Origin: a bacterium
GTDB taxonomy: Bacteria > Desulfobacterota > Binatia > HRBIN30 > CADEER01
Direction: 5' to 3'
NCBI GenBank assembly: GCA_030430165.1
Contig: JAUIGL010000045.1
Location: 1 to 51,363 of the forward strand
DNA: 51,363 bases
The notes beneath the pieces were generated by a model. The model made no database searches. It was not told where the DNA came from and saw only the letters and a program-made list of their open reading frames with translations. Shown piece after piece: positions 1-7,247 of the stretch (position 1 is its first letter; every line of letters begins with the position of its first letter). A program made the translations under genes and the position numbers.

Positions 1-167
1 TGGCCGCGCCGCACATCTCCGGGCTCGCCGCCCTGTACCTGCAGCGAGACCCCGGCCTCACACCGCGCGAGGTTCGCGACATCCTGATGAAGCGAGCCAA
101 GTCTTTGCGACTGCCGAGCGCCGACGTCGGAGCAGGTCTCGCCCAGGCGCCTCGCGCCACCAAGTAG
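1..167 (+). CDS. Subtilisin-like serine protease (S8), C-terminal end, 5'-truncated by the window
   Basis: Frame 3 is open from the window edge to a TAG at 165-167. The visible part begins at the catalytic-serine region: the partial codon ending in TG followed by AAPHISGLAALYL matches the subtilase pattern G-T-S-M-A-A-P-H-x-x-G, so the serine itself lies just outside the window. The following LTPREVRDILMKRAKSL fits the helix that closes the peptidase S8 fold. The protein ends about 30 residues later without an added domain. Known for the family: a secreted or cytoplasmic endopeptidase made with an N-terminal inhibitory propeptide. The next gene looks like such a propeptide, which suggests the two belong together. 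The call is firm for the family; the overall architecture and location cannot be seen. Confidence 0.85.
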   Translation, partial: AAPHISGLAALYLQRDPGLTPREVRDILMKRAKSLRLPSADVGAGLAQAPRATK

Positions 168-196
168 AAGAAGGCCAAGTCGCTCTACCCTTCGCT

Positions 197-228
197 CCCT
201 GCTAGGCTCTTTCGAGAGCCTAGCAGGG
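197..228. promoter_or_regulatory. Perfect 14-bp hairpin with TTCG tetraloop abutting a ribosome binding site
   Basis: CCCTGCTAGGCTCT (197-210) is the exact reverse complement of 215-228, with a TTCG loop at 211-214. No T tract follows, so it is not a classical intrinsic terminator. The base of the stem touches AGGAG (229-233), the ribosome binding site of the 76-residue gene starting at 240. It could end protease transcription, protect mRNA ends or control translation of the small gene. Confidence 0.6.
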
Positions 229-239
229 AGGAGTCCGAC

Positions 240-470
240 ATGGTGCGAGTCAATATCAAGATGGCGATGGACACCTTCAAGGACGACGCCGCCAAAAACG
301 ACGCTTTAGCCGAGTTCCAGGCCCACGGCCTCAAAGTCCAGGGCGTGCGAAAGCACCTGCCTTATATCTCCGGCGAGATCGACTCGGAGCGAATCCAGGA
401 GCTCGAAAGCCTCGCTTCGGTCGATCGCGTCGACATCGACAAGGTCGTCAAGAAGATGGGCGAAACCTGA
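240..470 (+). CDS. Small protein resembling a free subtilase propeptide (inhibitor I9-like)
   Basis: The 76-residue product starts at ATG 240 behind AGGAG with 6-nt spacing. It has no signal peptide. The pattern around HLPYISGEIDSERIQEL, then LASVDRVDID, resembles the last strands of the ferredoxin-like I9 prodomain of subtilases (a strand ending in S/A-G, a helix, then V-x-x-V-x-x-D). It lies 73 bp downstream of a subtilase gene on the same strand. Known: I9 prodomains act as intramolecular chaperones and tight inhibitors, and free-standing forms exist. Inferred: this protein folds or inhibits the adjacent protease. The similarity is at pattern level only, and the protein could be unrelated. 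Confidence 0.55.
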   Translation: MVRVNIKMAMDTFKDDAAKNDALAEFQAHGLKVQGVRKHLPYISGEIDSERIQELESLASVDRVDIDKVVKKMGET

Positions 471-1006
471 TTCGGTGGTGTTGCGAGGGTATTCTGACGA
501 TCAGAGTACCCCTACTCTTGCCCCGCCCCACGCACCCCCGAACTCGCCGAAGGTTCGCCGCGTGGCCCAATACGTATCGGTGCCCGTCAGAACAGTCCCA
601 AAGCGATCACACTCCTCGACAAGGATCCGCAGCGAGCATCTCAACTCGGGCGAGTCGAGATGCTCGGGGAGGTGCTCGACGCGGCCAATCAACCTGCCTT
701 TGCGTCGAGCATAAACGCGACCAGCGGCGTGGTGCGATTCCGTTCCCAGACACACTTGGTGAGGTCGACCCAACACGCATCCGCACGCGACAGCAGCGGG
801 CAGCGCTAGGAAAAACTTCGTTTCCAGCAGTTTCTAGGAAAGCGGACGTGGCTCCGATACTCCGATTCTCGCCCGGACCTTCGGAATCGGAGTATCGGAG
901 CCCCTTTCTCTACGTCCCCTTGCTCTACTATCTCTACTGCTCTCGACCGAGTCCGGAGGCTTACCACAGGCTTTGTTGATCTGCTTGACGGTGGTAGAGC
1001 GCCAGT
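471..1006. other. 536-base gene-free gap with three palindromes
   Basis: I find no convincing coding frame here; the open frames lack ribosome binding sites and have no recognisable family pattern. Three inverted repeats stand out. At 487-511 an 11-bp stem with one mismatch and a CGA loop lies 16 bases after the 76-residue gene and may be its terminator. At 634-665 there is a 9+5 bp near-perfect palindrome (GAGCATCTC...GAGATGCTC with ACTCG-GG-CGAGT inside). At 850-902 there is a perfect 19-bp stem. Confidence 0.6.
850..902. repeat. Perfect 19-bp inverted repeat, 15-nt loop
   Basis: GGCTCCGATACTCCGATTC (850-868) is exactly mirrored at 884-902. The loop is 869-883. It is followed by CCTTTCTC, a weak pyrimidine tract. 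It could be a terminator or a palindromic repeat unit; no second copy is visible in the window. Confidence 0.7.
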
Positions 1007-1336
1007 ATGATCAATCGATGCGCGATCATCGTGCGACCAGCGAAGCCCTACCTCGAGTGGGCCGCTGCCCTCGACGATTCCGGGATCGTACCCGACCCCG
1101 ACCAGGAACCGTCCGTCTATCTGATCCCCGAAATCGACGACGAGGACGACGCCTGGATACTTATCGAGAGCGCCTACGACACCATCTTCGAGGCCGAACT
1201 ATGGAGCTGGCACACCGACGAATCGGCGTTTCCGAAGAACCGGACCTTCGCGATGTTCCGGCGTTGGTTCACGATCACCATCAGCTCGTGCATCCACGAC
1301 CTTTGCGAAGGTCCGCTGCTCGACGACGAGATCTGA
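1007..1336 (+). CDS. Hypothetical protein, acidic, 109 residues
   Basis: A complete frame begins at ATG 1007 with no strong ribosome binding site. The product is acidic and rich in aromatic residues (for example IDDEDDAWILIES and ELWSWHTDES), with no signal peptide or membrane segment. The N-terminal part (CAIIVRPAKPYLEWA) looks like a family of small conserved proteins of unknown function in Gram-negative bacteria, but I cannot name a domain. It stands alone between the palindrome-rich gap and a small minus-strand frame. Coding status is likely because of length, balanced composition and the non-random acidic pattern. No function is proposed. Confidence 0.65.
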   Translation: MINRCAIIVRPAKPYLEWAAALDDSGIVPDPDQEPSVYLIPEIDDEDDAWILIESAYDTIFEAELWSWHTDESAFPKNRTFAMFRRWFTITISSCIHDLCEGPLLDDEI

Positions 1337-1387
1337 GGCGAGGACATTCAAGCTCGCCACCACAGGTTCGATCCGGCCCCGGCGCGA

Positions 1388-1540
1388 TCAAGACTCCTGC
1401 ATCACGAAGGGAGGCAGCCAATCCGGCTCGGTGAGGGCCTCTCGCACCATCTCGCCGGTAATGGGTGGCGTCTCGTCGAAGACGCAGAACGCTGGAAGGG
1501 CGCTGTCGTTCGCGTCACAACCATGATCTGATTTCGACAT
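1388..1540 (-). CDS. Possible small ORF, 50 residues, unknown
   Basis: On the minus strand an ATG at 1540 is preceded by GGGAG at a suitable distance and opens a 50-codon frame ending in TGA at 1388. The predicted peptide is acidic and proline-containing (for example FDETPPITGEM and EPDWLPPFVMQE). It lies downstream of the PD-(D/E)XK nuclease gene on the same strand, 80 bp after that gene's stop. It may be a short protein of the defence island or noise. There is no recognisable family. The ribosome binding site and the sensible peptide composition are the only support. Confidence 0.35.
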   Translation of the reverse strand: MSKSDHGCDANDSALPAFCVFDETPPITGEMVREALTEPDWLPPFVMQES

Positions 1541-1620
1541 TTCAAATCTCCCGTCTGACCCCAGCGAGCGTCGGGAAACCTCCCTGGCTGTAGATCAGAC
1601 ACGTGTCTCGCATCGCGCAA

Positions 1621-2751
1621 CTACCGAGCAGCTTCGTCAATCGCCTTCTGCTGTAACCTGCGCACCCAGTCGAGGGTCTCGATCAACTTGTCGAGATTCT
1701 CGACTGGGGTCAGCGCTGCGAGATCGAAGCTCGGGCGGCGGGTGAGCGAGTTCTCCGGCAACTGGATTCCCGGAACCTCGTTCAGTCGCCGCAGCAGCTC
1801 GCGGCGCAGCTCCATGTCGTCGAATGGTGGCGGCTTCATGTGCTGGAAATACACTTCCACACCACCGCTCGTCCAAACCGCGAGCGTGTAGTGTTTACCG
1901 ATCGGACTATCGAGGATCGGGATGAACGAGCCGAGCTCTGCACCACGGCCGTACCAGATGCGGCTGGTGTTGGCTCGCCCCCACTCGAGAATTCGCCTCG
2001 CCACCGCTACCACTTCCGGGGAGGTGTTCTTCGCCAGCTCGGTAAAGAAAGAGGCCTCGTCCCACTGGCGAACGGACCCGGTCGACCCGCCTTTGCGTTG
2101 CTGCGCTTCGGCACTCTGGCCGATGACTCGCGGTACCAGTGTCTTCAGGCCTTCGCCGATGTACTGCTTGATCTCCACCGCGATGACTTCGGCGGGGTCC
2201 ATCTGCTCATTCAGGAACTCGACCACCCTGCGCAGCTCGGGCGGGACGATGTCGGCGACGAATACCAACCGGACGCGGCCGGCCTGCAGGTTCGTCTTGA
2301 CCTGATCCCAGTATGTGTCGGAATCGACCTCGGGACCGAACGCAGTACCGATCGGATCCTCAACGCCTCCATCGGCGACGCCAGCGCGTAGTCGGTCGAC
2401 CGGCCAGTACGCCACACCGTTGGCCGCATAGTCGAGCATCTGCCCGACGACCTCGCGGCGGATTCGCGTGTCGGTGCTGCGCTTGACCTCGACGATCGTC
2501 GGAATGCCGTCCTGGTCGAGGAAGAGGTGGTCCACGGCCCACCAGTCGCCGCCGGCGTCGCTCTTCGGAACTCCCATCTCTTGCGCGACCAAGAGCCAGC
2601 GCCGCGGCTGGGTGGGATTGACCTGATCGCCGGCCAACAAGCTGGGATATTTCGCCAACAACGTTTGCAGCACGGCCTCGGTGTCATACGACGTCTCACG
2701 CATTTCGACCAGTTGCCCATCGTCTCGAACCAAGTAGATGCCTGCGGACAT
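1621..2751 (-). CDS. Predicted RecB-like PD-(D/E)XK nuclease
   Basis: The product is 376 residues, starting at ATG 2751; the frame also extends to a TTG at 2787, judged less likely. The nuclease core is visible: D74 in WWAVDHLFLD, then IVEVKRS with E88 and K90, then Q104 and Y108 in VGQMLDYA, which is the QxxxY helix of RecB-like nucleases. The C-terminal half (about 230-376) has the LAVWTSGGVEVYF...LRRLNEVPGI pattern found in uncharacterised proteins beside restriction genes. There is no helicase or methylase domain. It is divergently transcribed from an HNH nuclease gene across about 160 bp, at the left end of the defence island. Inferred role: DNA cleavage in defence; specificity unknown. 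Confidence 0.72.
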   Translation of the reverse strand: MSAGIYLVRDDGQLVEMRETSYDTEAVLQTLLAKYPSLLAGDQVNPTQPRRWLLVAQEMGVPKSDAGGDWWAVDHLFLDQDGIPTIVEVKRSTDTRIRREVVGQMLDYAANGVAYWPVDRLRAGVADGGVEDPIGTAFGPEVDSDTYWDQVKTNLQAGRVRLVFVADIVPPELRRVVEFLNEQMDPAEVIAVEIKQYIGEGLKTLVPRVIGQSAEAQQRKGGSTGSVRQWDEASFFTELAKNTSPEVVAVARRILEWGRANTSRIWYGRGAELGSFIPILDSPIGKHYTLAVWTSGGVEVYFQHMKPPPFDDMELRRELLRRLNEVPGIQLPENSLTRRPSFDLAALTPVENLDKLIETLDWVRRLQQKAIDEAAR

Positions 2752-2913
2752 TCCGGTTCCGTAGTCCACCAACCGGCAGTGTCGCAAGCAGAGAAAGCTC
2801 GCGAGTTTCGCGCCGGTCAGCCGCTGTCTTCGCCAAATCGGGGCCGATCGAGTAACGCCATCCGGCTACTCGACACCCATGCAACATCCGCGCTAGAAGC
2901 GCGCCGAGGCGAG
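2752..2913. promoter_or_regulatory. Divergent promoter region between two nuclease genes
   Basis: This 162-bp gap separates the minus-strand PD-(D/E)XK nuclease (start 2751) from the plus-strand HNH gene (start 2914), so both promoters must lie here or just inside the genes. I see no clear -35/-10 pair or operator palindrome. Confidence 0.4.
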
Positions 2914-3843
2914 ATGAAGCTCTACGTGGGGATCACCGATAACGACTGGTACCGGTTCCTGTCGGAACGACCGGACATCGACGAGCTGAACTTCTGGCAG
3001 CCGAGCGGCAGCCGAAACTTCTCCGTCATTCAGCCGGGCAACCTCTTCCTCTTCAAACTGCACTCGCCGCTCAACTTCATCGCTGGCGGTGGCTTCTTCA
3101 CGCACTTCACCCGTTGCCCGGTCGAGCTGGCGTGGGAAGCGTTCGCCGAGAAGAACGGAGTCGGCACCTACCAGGGAATGCGCGCCAGGCTCGCCAAGTA
3201 CCGCAAGGCCGATCCCGATTCGCGCGAGAACTTCGTCATCGGATGTATCATCCTGCGCAATCCATTTTTCTTCGCCGAGAACGACTGGATTCCGAGTCCG
3301 CCCGACTTCTCCAAGAACATCGTCCAGGGCAAGAGCTACGACGCCGCTACGGGAACCGGGCGCGAGCTCTACGAAGCGGTTCAGCAGCGCCTGGACACCA
3401 CGGCCCGTAACCAAGTGGTGGAAGAACCGGCTGGGCAAGGCATTCTCTGGAGCGACCCGAGGTTGACTCGATCGCGACTCGGACAAGGCGCGTTTCGCAT
3501 GCTCGTCACCGACAAGTACGAGCGACGCTGCGCCATGACACGAGAGAAGGCGCTGCCGGTCCTACAGGCGGCGCACATCAAACCGGTTACCGAGCGAGGC
3601 GAGCATCGCATCGACAACGGGCTGCTGCTGCGCTCCGACGTTCACACGCTGTTCGACCGCGGATACATGACCGTATCCCCGGACTACAAAGTTCGCGTGA
3701 GCCGCCGACTCAAGGACGACTTCGACAACGGCAAGCACTACTACCAGCTGGCCGAATCGGAGATCTGGTTGCCGAAGAATCCGGACGACCGCCCCAAGCG
3801 CGACTTTCTCGAGTGGCACGCCGACAGCGTGTTCCTCGGCTGA
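2914..3843 (+). CDS. HNH restriction endonuclease with N-terminal PUA-like reader domain (COG3440-like)
   Basis: The product is 309 residues. ATG 2914 is chosen because the sense begins at MKLYVGITDNDWYRFL and GAGGCGAG precedes it; the open frame runs further upstream without meaning. The C-terminal HNH_2-type nuclease spans about 195-260: RRCAMTREKALPVLQAAHIKP, then DNGLLLRSDVHTLFDRGY, with the HI, N and H residues of the motif. The N-terminal 130 residues (VIQPGNLFLFKLHSPLNFI, then GGGFF) resemble PUA/ASCH/EVE-type folds that bind modified bases. Known: fusions of such readers with HNH are type IV, modification-dependent restriction enzymes. Inferred: this enzyme cuts modified phage DNA. 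The gene is convergent with the next one, with a gap of only 13 bp. Confidence 0.78.
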   Translation: MKLYVGITDNDWYRFLSERPDIDELNFWQPSGSRNFSVIQPGNLFLFKLHSPLNFIAGGGFFTHFTRCPVELAWEAFAEKNGVGTYQGMRARLAKYRKADPDSRENFVIGCIILRNPFFFAENDWIPSPPDFSKNIVQGKSYDAATGTGRELYEAVQQRLDTTARNQVVEEPAGQGILWSDPRLTRSRLGQGAFRMLVTDKYERRCAMTREKALPVLQAAHIKPVTERGEHRIDNGLLLRSDVHTLFDRGYMTVSPDYKVRVSRRLKDDFDNGKHYYQLAESEIWLPKNPDDRPKRDFLEWHADSVFLG

Positions 3844-3856
3844 ACGGTTCGCCAGT

Positions 3857-5068
3857 TCAATACTGGTCGTATTTCTTCGACTTCCCCCGAACCTTGTCGG
3901 TCGGATACTTGCGCTCGTTCTCGATCAGCTTGTCCGACGCGGCCGACAGAAGATCGATCCCGAGCTTGTCGCCGAGGCGAACCAAGTAGATCAGAACGTC
4001 ACCGATCTCGGCACGAACTTTCCCGAGGACTTCCGGCTCGAGAGCTTGGCTCTGCTCCGCGGTCAGCCACTGAAAGTGCTCCACCAGCTCGGCCACCTCG
4101 ACGCTGAGCGCCATCGCCAGGTTCTTCGGGGTGTGGAACTGATCCCAGTCGCGCTCGGTGGCGAAACTCCGCAATCTGTCCCGGAGATGCCCTATGTCGG
4201 AAGCCGCCGCAGGTTTCGTCTCCAGCACACCGGTTTCGATAGACCCGGCCTCGCGTCCCTGGGATCGATCCGGCACGGGCGCCCAAATAGCAGCTGACTC
4301 GTCTCCGTAGGCCACGGCGCGGCCCTCGACAAACAACGTTCCGACCCACGCGGACACGGCGGCATCCAGCGCGTCTTCAAAGGGCTTTAGGGAAGACAGG
4401 CTGTGGCACTGATCCTCCGCGGGAAGCGCCAGATTGATCGCGTGGACGTGCTCGCGCAACGCGATCAAGATTCGTCGCCAAACAGCCAAGAGGTTGGCGA
4501 TACGAACAGACTTAGGTTCGTTTGGCCAGTACTTCCCTGTCTTCGAGACTTTGCACTCGAGACGGCGGGGGGCACCGAGCAGCTCGATCAGGGCAACATG
4601 CGGATACACCTCGATCAGCGCCCGACCCGACGACGTCTGTGGCGCGACCGCGAGGTCGTAGCCAAGCTCTTCAAACTGCTGCCTCAAACGATCGCTCAAG
4701 CCCCCGGGGCGCGCCGAGGATGGCGAGTGCGTGCTGGCGTGTCGTCCACCGTATTCCCGAGAGATCCGATCGTCTGCAACTCGACGCCCCCGAATCGCCA
4801 GTTTCGACACGGGCATGTCGATGGCGACTACATCCACCTCACTGCCGGCAAGCCGCGCCGCAGCCTGTAGCAGCGCCCCCGGTTCGGGTGTTCCCCGGTT
4901 GGCTTTCTCGGACCAGTTCACTGCGGTCCCAGATGCCATCGCTGCAAAGGCCGAGTAGCTCGGCGCCAATCCGCAACAGTTCCACTGTCCGCGGTTCTCT
5001 ACCAGAAGCGCGACCCCGCTCGGCTGATCCGCGGTCCAGGCGGCGTCGATTCCGAGTACTACTCTCAT
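3857..5068 (-). CDS. DUF429 (RNase H-like) fused to MazG-like/dCTPP1-like nucleotide pyrophosphohydrolase
   Basis: The product is 403 residues from ATG 5068. Residues 1-250 match DUF429: LGIDAAWTADQPSGVALL with an early Asp, VVAIDMPVSK, IEVYPHVALIELLGA and DALDAAVSAWVG, giving a conserved acidic set on an RNase H-like fold. Residues 290-395 form an all-helical NTP pyrophosphohydrolase: DWDQFHTPKNLAMALSVEVA with ExxE, then EIGDVLIYLVRLGDKLGI with ExxxD, as in dCTPP1/RS21-C6 proteins that hydrolyse dCTP and modified dCTPs to the monophosphate. It is the last gene of the Fic/DUF1998/RelE-UvrD operon, 73 bp after UvrD. The fusion is unusual. Inferred role: nucleotide-pool control or nucleic-acid processing during defence. 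Confidence 0.82.
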   Translation of the reverse strand: MRVVLGIDAAWTADQPSGVALLVENRGQWNCCGLAPSYSAFAAMASGTAVNWSEKANRGTPEPGALLQAAARLAGSEVDVVAIDMPVSKLAIRGRRVADDRISREYGGRHASTHSPSSARPGGLSDRLRQQFEELGYDLAVAPQTSSGRALIEVYPHVALIELLGAPRRLECKVSKTGKYWPNEPKSVRIANLLAVWRRILIALREHVHAINLALPAEDQCHSLSSLKPFEDALDAAVSAWVGTLFVEGRAVAYGDESAAIWAPVPDRSQGREAGSIETGVLETKPAAASDIGHLRDRLRSFATERDWDQFHTPKNLAMALSVEVAELVEHFQWLTAEQSQALEPEVLGKVRAEIGDVLIYLVRLGDKLGIDLLSAASDKLIENERKYPTDKVRGKSKKYDQY

Positions 5069-5141
5069 CCTATAGAACTCTAGCCAGGGTTCCGTTCGGC
5101 GGGATCGCGGAAGCGGAGCGGAGTTGCATCAGGCCGCTCCG

Positions 5142-7235
5142 TCAGTACCCTGTAACAACCAGTTCATCGCGCGCCCGCGTTGCCGCTACGTATACAAGGC
5201 AACGCTGCTGCATCTCGCGATCCTTCGTCGCCAGCTCGTCGCCCGCTTCCGACACTTCAGCTGGCGCCAGGCCGTCCTTCATTCCGGCCAGCAGAACCCT
5301 CGAGAACTCCAGGCCCTTCATCCGGTGCATCGTCGCCAACCGCACGCCGCTGGACTTGGCCTCCTGCTCGGGATCGCGCTCGACGATCACCGAGTCGATT
5401 CCGTTCTGCTCCAGGATCGGCTGGTATCGATCGCGGATGATCGCTCGACTGCGGGCGCCGATGCAGATGGCGCGCGCCTCGACTCCGTCGTCGATCCACT
5501 TGCGGAGGGTATCGCGGATGAACTCGGCTTCTCCGGACTCTCGGTCGAATGTCTTCACGACAGGCACCGGACCATGGCGCAGCGAGCGGTACCCCTTCAG
5601 CGTATCCGACTCGCCGTCGAGGTCGTCGACGCCGCAACCAGTCATCAGAGCGATGGCTTGGTTGCGGATCTCTTCGGTGGTTCGGTAGTTCAGCTTGAGC
5701 CGCCGCGAGCGTCCGCGGATGTCGATGCCGCAGCTCGACAGCTTGACCGGATGGCCGTAGATCCGCTGATGCCCGTCGCCGACCAGGAACAGCGAGTTGG
5801 GCGTGTCCGGAGCGAGAGTCCGGAGCAGCTTGAGCTCGCCGGCGGTGAAGTCCTGCACCTCATCGGAGAGGACGGCGACATAGCCGGGATCGATCTTCTC
5901 CTTCTCGATGTACAGCCGCGCCTCGCGGACGACATCCCCCCACTCGACCTTGCCCTGCTCCCGCAGCAGCTCGCGGTACCGCTCGAAGACCTTCCAGATC
6001 TCGGCGCGCTGCCGGCGCGCCAGCCGGGTTCCACGTCCGGTGCGCCGCGCAGTCAGGTAGTCGTCGCGGGTCAGCACGTCCTGCTCGAGCACGATCCGCT
6101 CCCACTCGTCGCGATAGAACTCGAAAGGTAGCTCGTCTTCCCCAACCTGCTCGAAGGCGGACAGCATCGCCTTTCTCGCCTCGTCGTCGTTGACGACGTC
6201 GACCGGGCCGCTGTGCTGCCTGAGAAATCGCGCCGCCCAGGCGTGCAGATTGACGACGTCGAGGCGGCTGAACTCGTCGCCACAGAGATTCTTCAGGTTT
6301 GACTCGAGGTCCTGCGCGAGGTTGCGGGTGAACGTGGTCACCAGGATTCGGTCCTGATCGCCCTTGAAGACGTGGCGCGCGAGATACTGCGCCCGGTGCA
6401 TGAGAACAACGGTCTTGCCGGTGCCGGCGCCGCCGAGAACCCGCGCCGGGCCATTCGCGTTCATGCGCACCAGCTTGCGCTGCGCCGGATGCAGGAAGAT
6501 GCGCCACTGCTCGAGCGGCGCATCGAGCATCTCCTCGAGGTCGCGCTGATCGGACACGATGTGGAAAGTCTGCTGCGCCTCCGGCTTCTCCAGGGCCGAG
6601 CCGAAGTCCTCGACATCGACCTTCTCAGATGCCGCTGGTTTGCTCCGCGCCGCCTCCTCGATGGCCTCGGCGAGCGGAAACCCTGCAGCCAGTCCGCACA
6701 GCACGTCCGACGCGTCGGCCGGCAAATATGGCGACAGTTTGTCGAGATCTTCCTCGTTCTCGACAGCGCGTACCGCGACCATGAGCGGCTCGGGCACACC
6801 CGCCAAGAGCAAGTCCTCGTCGTCGATCGCCGCGAACATTCCCTCGACCGGGGTGCTCGCCGGTTCGGAGACCTCTTCCAGCACCGACTCCTCGGCGGCG
6901 GCGACGTCGAACAGTTGGAACACTCCCGAGCGGGGATTGACCTCGAAGCGCTTATTCTCGGCCCAGCGGTACGCTTCGTCGTGGTGATCCACCCATACAC
7001 AGAGGTAGACGTCGCCCTTGGGCGGGTGAACGACGATCGCCCGATAAGCCTGGTCGATGCGCACGCTGCGCACTTTCGGATCGACTGCTTGATCGATGCG
7101 CTCGAAGTTGATGCCGGGCGAGGTCGGGTCTCTTTGGAACTTCTCGGTAAACTCCCGCACCTTCTTCTGCTGCGCCTTCGGCAGCCGCGACAGGGCGCCG
7201 AGAAAGTCCTTCGACAACGCAATCTTCGCTTCCAT
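5142..7235 (-). CDS. RelE/ParE-like domain fused to UvrD/Rep-type superfamily 1 helicase
   Basis: The product is 697 residues from ATG 7235, only 12 bp after the giant helicase stops. Residues 1-105 resemble RelE/ParE toxins: a helical hairpin, then RSVRIDQAYRAIVVHPP and WVDHHDEAYRWA. The SF1 helicase follows: Walker A GGAGTGKT near 270, DEVQD near 458, LFLVGDGHQRIYG, the LNYRTTEEIR motif, and motifs V and VI (LATMHRMKGLEFSRV; LVYVAATRARDELVV) at the very C-terminus. Compared with full UvrD it lacks the usual C-terminal extension. Known: UvrD-like proteins translocate 3'-5' on single-stranded DNA. Inferred: the RelE-like part tethers the helicase to ribosomes or RNA, or is an effector. Operon position ties it to the DUF1998 helicase. 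Confidence 0.88.
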   Translation of the reverse strand: MEAKIALSKDFLGALSRLPKAQQKKVREFTEKFQRDPTSPGINFERIDQAVDPKVRSVRIDQAYRAIVVHPPKGDVYLCVWVDHHDEAYRWAENKRFEVNPRSGVFQLFDVAAAEESVLEEVSEPASTPVEGMFAAIDDEDLLLAGVPEPLMVAVRAVENEEDLDKLSPYLPADASDVLCGLAAGFPLAEAIEEAARSKPAASEKVDVEDFGSALEKPEAQQTFHIVSDQRDLEEMLDAPLEQWRIFLHPAQRKLVRMNANGPARVLGGAGTGKTVVLMHRAQYLARHVFKGDQDRILVTTFTRNLAQDLESNLKNLCGDEFSRLDVVNLHAWAARFLRQHSGPVDVVNDDEARKAMLSAFEQVGEDELPFEFYRDEWERIVLEQDVLTRDDYLTARRTGRGTRLARRQRAEIWKVFERYRELLREQGKVEWGDVVREARLYIEKEKIDPGYVAVLSDEVQDFTAGELKLLRTLAPDTPNSLFLVGDGHQRIYGHPVKLSSCGIDIRGRSRRLKLNYRTTEEIRNQAIALMTGCGVDDLDGESDTLKGYRSLRHGPVPVVKTFDRESGEAEFIRDTLRKWIDDGVEARAICIGARSRAIIRDRYQPILEQNGIDSVIVERDPEQEAKSSGVRLATMHRMKGLEFSRVLLAGMKDGLAPAEVSEAGDELATKDREMQQRCLVYVAATRARDELVVTGY

Positions 7236-7247
7236 GATCCCCCTTCT

